From: Pyrrhoderma lamaoense
Taxonomy: Eukaryota > Basidiomycota > Agaricomycetes > Hymenochaetales > Hymenochaetaceae
NCBI GenBank assembly: GCA_002794735.1
Contig: NBAZ01000003.1
Coordinates: forward strand, 1,116,001-1,180,000
Length of the DNA: 64,000 bases
Direction of reading: 5' to 3'
Shown here: positions 59,212-64,000 of the stretch, one piece after another
Numbering within the stretch: the first letter of the stretch is position 1
How the letters are laid out: each line of letters opens with the position of its first letter
Notes under the pieces: model-generated
What the model was told of the DNA's origin: nothing
Seen by the model: the letters and a program-made list of their open reading frames with translations, nothing else
The model's database searches: none
Program-made: the position numbers and the translations under genes

Positions 59212-60834
59212 CTCTGAAGTTGTTCATGTTCGGAAAGGGGAGTATGTGAGATTCGGAACTGCGGAATGACCATCTTCTGATCTCTGTGGATGTTCTTCTC
59301 CTGGACTGGAAATGCTTATAGCAGAACTTGATGTTGTAGGAACCTGATTTTTTCACCCCTGCATCGGCTGTATATGGAAATGCATAGATATGCAAATGTT
59401 TTCAATTCATTCTTATAATGTATTCTCATACTCTCTTCCGAAAGACGTGTAACAAACTATTCTTTAAGCACTGTATAGAAAATTGCAGGTTCTTCGCGAA
59501 ATAGCTTCAGTACCGATCTCCGAATCGGCTGTGTTGCCAAGCCTTCTTCCTCCCAGAGGGATGGAGACTTGGGAACAAAGGATAAAGTTTCCACACTTTC
59601 AGCCTTATGGAACGTTGGTCAGGATTAAGTATGTGATTTCCCATTTTGGTCCAGTTCTCAAAAATGCTCGAGAAATAATAACTGAGTTGGTACATCTAAG
59701 GTGCGCACTATCCGAGCTTCGTCACCACGCCTCAATATTTCTCACTCATTTCAATTAAACGAAGTAGAAGAAAAGCTATTTTATTTATTTACCGGATCTT
59801 ATGTCCGTTACTCAGCAGGTCAGAGTCTACGAGTTTTTCAATGCGAACGCGGTCTAAAAAATATGTTTATAAGATAATCTCATGTTGTGTCCAACCTTGC
59901 TTGCATATGTTCAGGTCCAGGGAAGGGTCTTCCAAACCTTCTTAAAATTCCCATCATCGATACCAGGCAACTAAGAACTTCTTACTCCATTCTTGAAGAA
60001 GGGTTAGATGGCCAAAGTTCAGACCCTGCAAAAAAACGAAAAGATTGCTACAACTTAGTACAGAGGTAGTGCTCATGTGCCTCAGTATTGAAAAACGCAT
60101 TGCGAATCTCCGAGTTCTACAATTCAGTACATCCACAAAGAGGTCGGGCCATCAGATCCGGAATGCAAAAATGATCACTTTCCTACTTATCCCCCCTCTC
60201 TACGAAATTTTTGGCCCCACAATGATATGAAGCATGTGAAGACTGGTTTACGCAGAAGTAGCTTTGTTTACAACCAGCTTTGAAAAACTAGAGGAATTAT
60301 GATGTGATTCTTGCGCCAAGCGCAGTACAAGAGACGTTATGCTTCGGCTTCCCTTCTACCCTCGAATTTGACGTCCCTCTCACCCCCTATACCCGAGCAA
60401 CTCACGATTGAGATGATACCACACTCGCACAGAATATGATCCCTATCGAAAATCAGGAAAAAAATGAGGCTCGGTGGGATATTTCTCGCTGAGTTTTTTT
60501 GTAGGTTGATAAAGAAGAGAAAAGATACAAAAGAATAACTAAATGATGTAAGGTACAAATTTGACTTACATAGACTGGATTACGTATAGCGAATACAACG
60601 TCGAGCCCTTTTAGCAACCTATAAACGAGCCTGGGATGAAGCATAGATGATACTATCATGCCATAGTCTGTAGCAACTGTCCGTTGTTTGTGGCATAGAG
60701 ACATCAATAATTGTTGGTTACCTGCTAACTCCGGAGATGTTGATTACTCAGGTGCATGAGAATGCCATTCCTTAGTGGAGTTTAACCTTGTGTGTGTACA
60801 AATTTTCACATTCATTGACGAACATAACTTGAAG

Positions 60835-61020
60835 AAAGGGGAGAGCATCACGAGAAAGAGAAGAGTGACGGAAGCAAATTAGCGATATCGAAAAAAGTGA
60901 CCATGTGAATGGGTAGGGGAAGGAGGGGTGGGTTGGGTATAGCGGGAGAAGGAAGAAGATGAGGGAGGAGGGGGTGAAGAAGCGGGAAAGAGTAGGTCCG
61001 CCGGAGAAGAAGAAGACGTC
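60835..61020 (+). repeat. Purine-rich tract downstream of the GRF gene
   Basis: About 185 nt dominated by GA/GGA/GAAG on the plus strand. It lies about 410-600 bp beyond the stop of the minus-strand GRF gene, hence pyrimidine-rich in that gene's sense. Confidence 0.65.
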
Positions 61021-61432
61021 TACTACACCCAACCAAAACTTGTGGAAAACGGGTAAAATAGTCAGGGGAATAATTAAATGGAATCAGGAGGATGAATACG
61101 GGTTTACCTCATGTATATTCTTATCATGAGATGGTATCAGATCATTGAAATGAAACAGCAAGGATGAAAACAAAAATCGCAAAAGCAAAGCAATATATAG
61201 AAAAGGAAGACAATCAAGTGGAAGATAATCAAGTGAAAATATGAAGAGAAGAAGGGAGGGCGCGAGAATGATGGAAGAGTAGAAGAGATGTAAGGTAGAT
61301 GTGTTCCTTGAATCGGTCAAAAAAGCAATCTCTCAACTAGTAGGCGGCGTGGGTCGAGAGAACTCATGCAAAACTGACAATTGCTCCTCCAGTCTAGATC
61401 AAAGAAGCAGCAGTAAGAAGTAGTTGAAACGT

Positions 61433-62999
61433 CTATCGAAGAAAATACGAGGCGTACTGTGAATTCCTAAAAGAAAGTCTTTTATTTTCATCCTATCGTC
61501 AGAATAACGAATTTTTGTGGATAAGGTCCTGTGAGATACACACCTCTGCACCTCGTTCTCAAGCTCTACGATCCTTTGACCTTTCAGGTCATTACTCCTT
61601 ACAGACGAAGCAAGCTCTTGTTTAAGACGTTGAATGTCGGCACTCATGCTATTGAAAGTGTTTTGCATGCCGTCAACACTTTTCAATACAACTGAAAGCT
61701 CATTATCGAACTTATAAGAATATTCCGGATATGTATTTTGATGCGTTGAAAAGTTCTTGATCAATCGAGAAGTGTCTCCCTCGCCAGAGTTCTGTGGAGC
61801 ATTACTGTGGTTCTGCGTTGACGCAAAGACATTGCCCAACGAACGGACAAGTGAGCCTACCAAGGATGGATTATCGGTTCTCGAATTTCGATCCTCTACG
61901 TCAATATCAACGTCAATGTCGACGATATCGCTATCATCGTAATGAGCCCCAGGGATGCGAATACTCGAGTCCCAGCTCATCGTTTTCTTCAATCTTGCTG
62001 CATTTTCACCCTCAGAATTTCTTCCAGCTTTTTGCTGAGTACGTTCAGAGGGTGTAGGTGATGAGCTCCTGTCGTCTGACGGAAATCGAGATGCCTGAGC
62101 GGTAGGTAATATAGTAGATACCGATTTTGTGAATTGACTTGGTCTGGTGCTTAAGAGCGTCTCTTCTTCTTCTTCCTTAAAAGTTAAACGCTTTCGTTTT
62201 GAAGTGGGAAAGACATCACTATCGCTAACGCTGGAAGGCTCATGAACCACAGTCTCCATCTCTTCGTCGTCCACACCGTTAAAAATAGGAACACCAACAC
62301 CTATTCTACTGGTCTCCCGCTGATCTTCGTCGCGGGTTTCCTTCTCACGCAGTCCAGCCTCGATTGCCGCGAGTCGACGAGCCTTCTGCTCAGGGGTCAT
62401 CGTTTCACGTCGCGGAGTTTGAGGTTCAGCCATTTTTGAAAATGATCGTTTGATAGTAGTTTGTATGAGTTTTTTCGTTGAGTTGGTTGGCGTAGACGGG
62501 GACTGTACTATACGTTGTGCCCTTGGGGTTTTAGGGGGCGATTTGGGTGGAGGAGGATTAAGTCCAGCTGGAATCAATTCGTCTTCCCATTCTGTATTAT
62601 ATACATACATGTATGAACGAATGAATAGAGGTGAATAATGCCAAAGTTGGACAAGCATTACAGCTAGGGCGCTTACCGAAAAATCTACAATGATTACGCG
62701 GACAGACATAGAATGGTCTATGAAGCAGTGGGTAAAATCATGATGAAAATCAATATTGATCAATGAAACTCAAGTATCGTAAAGATGGATGTTATTAACA
62801 CACCTGTCCGGATTTTTGTCAGTGTTACTTATTTGTCGCCGGGCAGGCTCTTCACATGGACAATATGCCACTCCATCCTTGATGCATCCAATTTTATAGA
62901 CTCTATTCCCGGAGCTCCCGACGGGTGTTGTCGCCCTTTTTTATTGAATAGTTTAGCTAGACTGTAGTAAGGGTGAAGACGCACATTATTTTCGTACAT
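61433..62999 (-). CDS. GRF-type zinc-finger protein with C-terminal coiled coil
   Basis: GRF fingers bind single-stranded DNA or RNA in repair and topoisomerase-linked proteins; here the role is unknown. Reading back from the stop, exons are 61466-61433, 62591-61544, 62717-62677 (41 nt) and a first exon ending at 62804. The finger is assembled across two introns: VAYCPCEEPARRQ, then RPFYVCPRNHCRFFEWEDEL. It is followed by PPPPKSPPKTPRAQR, a charged helix (EQKARRLAAIEAGLREKETR), a long Ser/Asp-rich region, a DIDVDIDVEDR acidic run, and a coiled coil (DIQRLKQELASS, RIVELENEVQR). No ATG is in frame with CPC. The ATG at 62999 opens a 56-codon frame (MYENNVRLHPYYSLAK) that joins it if one base is added at about 62878 (aagg). 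Confidence 0.75.
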
Positions 63000-63220
63000 T
63001 AATGTAGAAAATTATTACTTAATAAGCCTAAAGCTGTACAACCCTCAAAAAATCACAAAGAATGGTATAGATGTCCGGGAGATAGTACTGATGAAGAGAG
63101 AAGATGCCAGAAGGACTAAATGGGCACAGAGGATGTACCTAGGACTAGTACAGATCCAGATTCGGAAGCTTTACATACATGGACATCCACTTTTGCTCAC
63201 ACTCAGCTCGACTTTAATAC

Positions 63221-63769
63221 ATGACGATCAAAACAGAAACCAGATATTTTCCGCCTTCAGATGATGCATCGCCTGCATTAGTGCTACAAATTACTGAACT
63301 AGTTGATTCGTATATGCTATGGATCGGACCGACCGATGATACTCAAGAAAATGCACAAGGGGCACCAGAAAAAGGCAGTCTTTGTCGTGACTGGGCTTGT
63401 GCAATGCCACCACTTTCAGTAAGTCTTAGTAACAGAAAAAAAAATAGAATGATGTATACTATTGATTTGTTCTCGTGGAGAATTCATCTAGATCTGCTGG
63501 TACTAGATTGTACCGTTCAACAGCATCAGATTATGCATTAACTACGGCTCAAAAACTTGGTTTGTTTCACTGATTTTCTGACTTGGCTGATTGATATTGT
63601 GTATGGTAACAATATTAATAATTATTCAGCACGGAGATTCAAGAAACAAATTTTTCTGTCTGTTGATTTACCTCCGGCAGTGATTACGATGGGACATGAA
63701 GAAAAGCTTACAAAAGAAATGGAAAAACGACTGGTGGAAACACTGAAGGAGATTATTGTGATGCAGTGA
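63221..63769 (+). CDS. Proteasome assembly chaperone 4-like protein
   Basis: PAC4/Poc4-type proteins help order alpha-subunits during 20S proteasome assembly. Exons are 63221-63418, 63481-63559 and 63630-63769, giving 138 residues, the size of the family. Visible parts are VLQITELVDSYMLWIGPTDD (the central strand with LWIG), CAMPP, STASDYALTTAQKL|ARRFKKQ, IFLSVDLPP and the closing helix EKRLVETLKEII. The match rests on this overall pattern, not on a catalytic motif, so the assignment is moderate. It is divergent from the GRF gene by about 220 bp. Confidence 0.6.
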
Positions 63770-63945
63770 GAATGATGAAGAGTGTGTCAATGGTGATGGA
63801 GTGGTGATAATTTGATAATTTGTAAATTAGGGACGAGAGTCGAAGTAGATTATGAGTTGATGTCGTAAATAAAGGATAAGAGAGGACAGAAGTAGTTGTC
63901 GCAGAGCTCAGTTGGCTAGGTCAGAATCGATAGTCATCACCTTGT

Positions 63946-63963
63946 TCATCATCATCATCATCA
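63946..63963 (+). repeat. TCA trinucleotide microsatellite
   Basis: Six uninterrupted TCA units near the window end. On the minus strand the units could encode an Asp or Met run, but the flanking frames are closed by stops. The D-arm-like agctcagttgg at 63904 has no matching T-arm. Confidence 0.8.
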
Positions 63964-64000
63964 ATTTAGACTCGTGAGATTGCTCTCTGCTCCCTACCGC

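Larger units (their letters stand above)
56287..61432. other. 5.1 kb region with no confidently supported gene
   Basis: AT-rich. Between 57.7 and 60.2 kb there is a run of plus-strand frames: 57701-57895, 58094-58291, 58448-58675, 58675-59211, 59483-59758, 59887-60069 and 60045-60230. The longest is 178 codons. None has a motif I recognise, and I could not link them with splice sites into one protein. The 3' end (60835-61020) is strongly purine-rich and is the 3' flank of the minus-strand GRF gene. Confidence 0.45.

Noticed and set aside
60772..61320. Minus-strand frames of 62-86 codons rich in Phe, Leu and Pro
   Set aside because: Same reason: translation of a pyrimidine-rich 3' flank.
63899..63985. 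tRNA-like segment (D-arm-like agctcagttgg, possible gcagag/ctctgc acceptor pairing)
   Set aside because: No B-box or T-arm (GGTTCRA) and no anticodon arm; the middle is a TCA microsatellite.
36500..64000. CRISPR arrays, integrated virus genes or bacterial operons
   Set aside because: No spaced direct repeats, no viral or bacterial gene families, and spliceosomal introns throughout.

Overview
This window is nuclear DNA from a fungus, most likely a basidiomycete (Agaricomycotina). The evidence is many short spliceosomal introns (about 45-70 nt, GT...AG, with CTNAC-like branch sites), very small exons, and an ascomycete/basidiomycete housekeeping gene set that includes a Pbs2 MAPKK, Gcn5, Esa1 and a CSL-type transcription factor. 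Two further genes end or begin in motifs I associate with uncharacterised basidiomycete families. I cannot name the genus. No rRNA, tRNA, CRISPR array or recognisable transposon gene was found.

Layout. From 1 to about 36.7 kb the window is gene-dense. The order is: cytosolic isoleucyl-tRNA synthetase (5' exon outside the window), Snu23 splicing factor, a RING/TRAF-zinc-finger protein, a ubiquitin-like/BAG co-chaperone, Pbs2 MAPKK, taspase-like threonine aspartase, Erd1-type EXS membrane protein, Dbp7 helicase, ER cyclophilin with two alternative C-termini, a secreted GH45/expansin-like protein, Gcn5, formate dehydrogenase, an unknown 520-residue protein, Esa1, and an unknown membrane protein. 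Most of these are divergent pairs sharing 160-370 bp of promoter, alternating with convergent ends. From 36.7 to 64 kb gene density collapses. The only supported genes there are the CSL transcription factor (40.4-43.7 kb), a conserved unknown (54.6-56.3 kb), a GRF-zinc-finger protein (61.4-63.0 kb) and a proteasome-assembly-chaperone-4-like protein (63.2-63.8 kb). The gaps between them are AT-rich and gene-free, up to 10.9 kb long.

Themes. The genes are mostly housekeeping: translation (IleRS), splicing (Snu23), ribosome biogenesis (Dbp7), chromatin (Gcn5 of SAGA and Esa1 of NuA4 lie 7 kb apart), osmostress signalling (Pbs2) and secretory-pathway quality control (Erd1, cyclophilin B). The most interesting item is the cyclophilin gene. 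Its terminal coding region can be read either to an HAEL ER-retention tail or, by an in-frame intron that removes the tail, to a transmembrane anchor.

Caution on sequence quality. In at least six genes (BAG protein, Erd1, Esa1, CSL, the 54.6 kb unknown, the GRF protein), and possibly FDH, the conserved reading frame is recovered only by adding exactly one base, often beside a run of G or C. I read this as residual single-base deletions in the assembly rather than biology, but it needs checking. All exon boundaries are my own reading of splice consensus plus reading-frame continuity.
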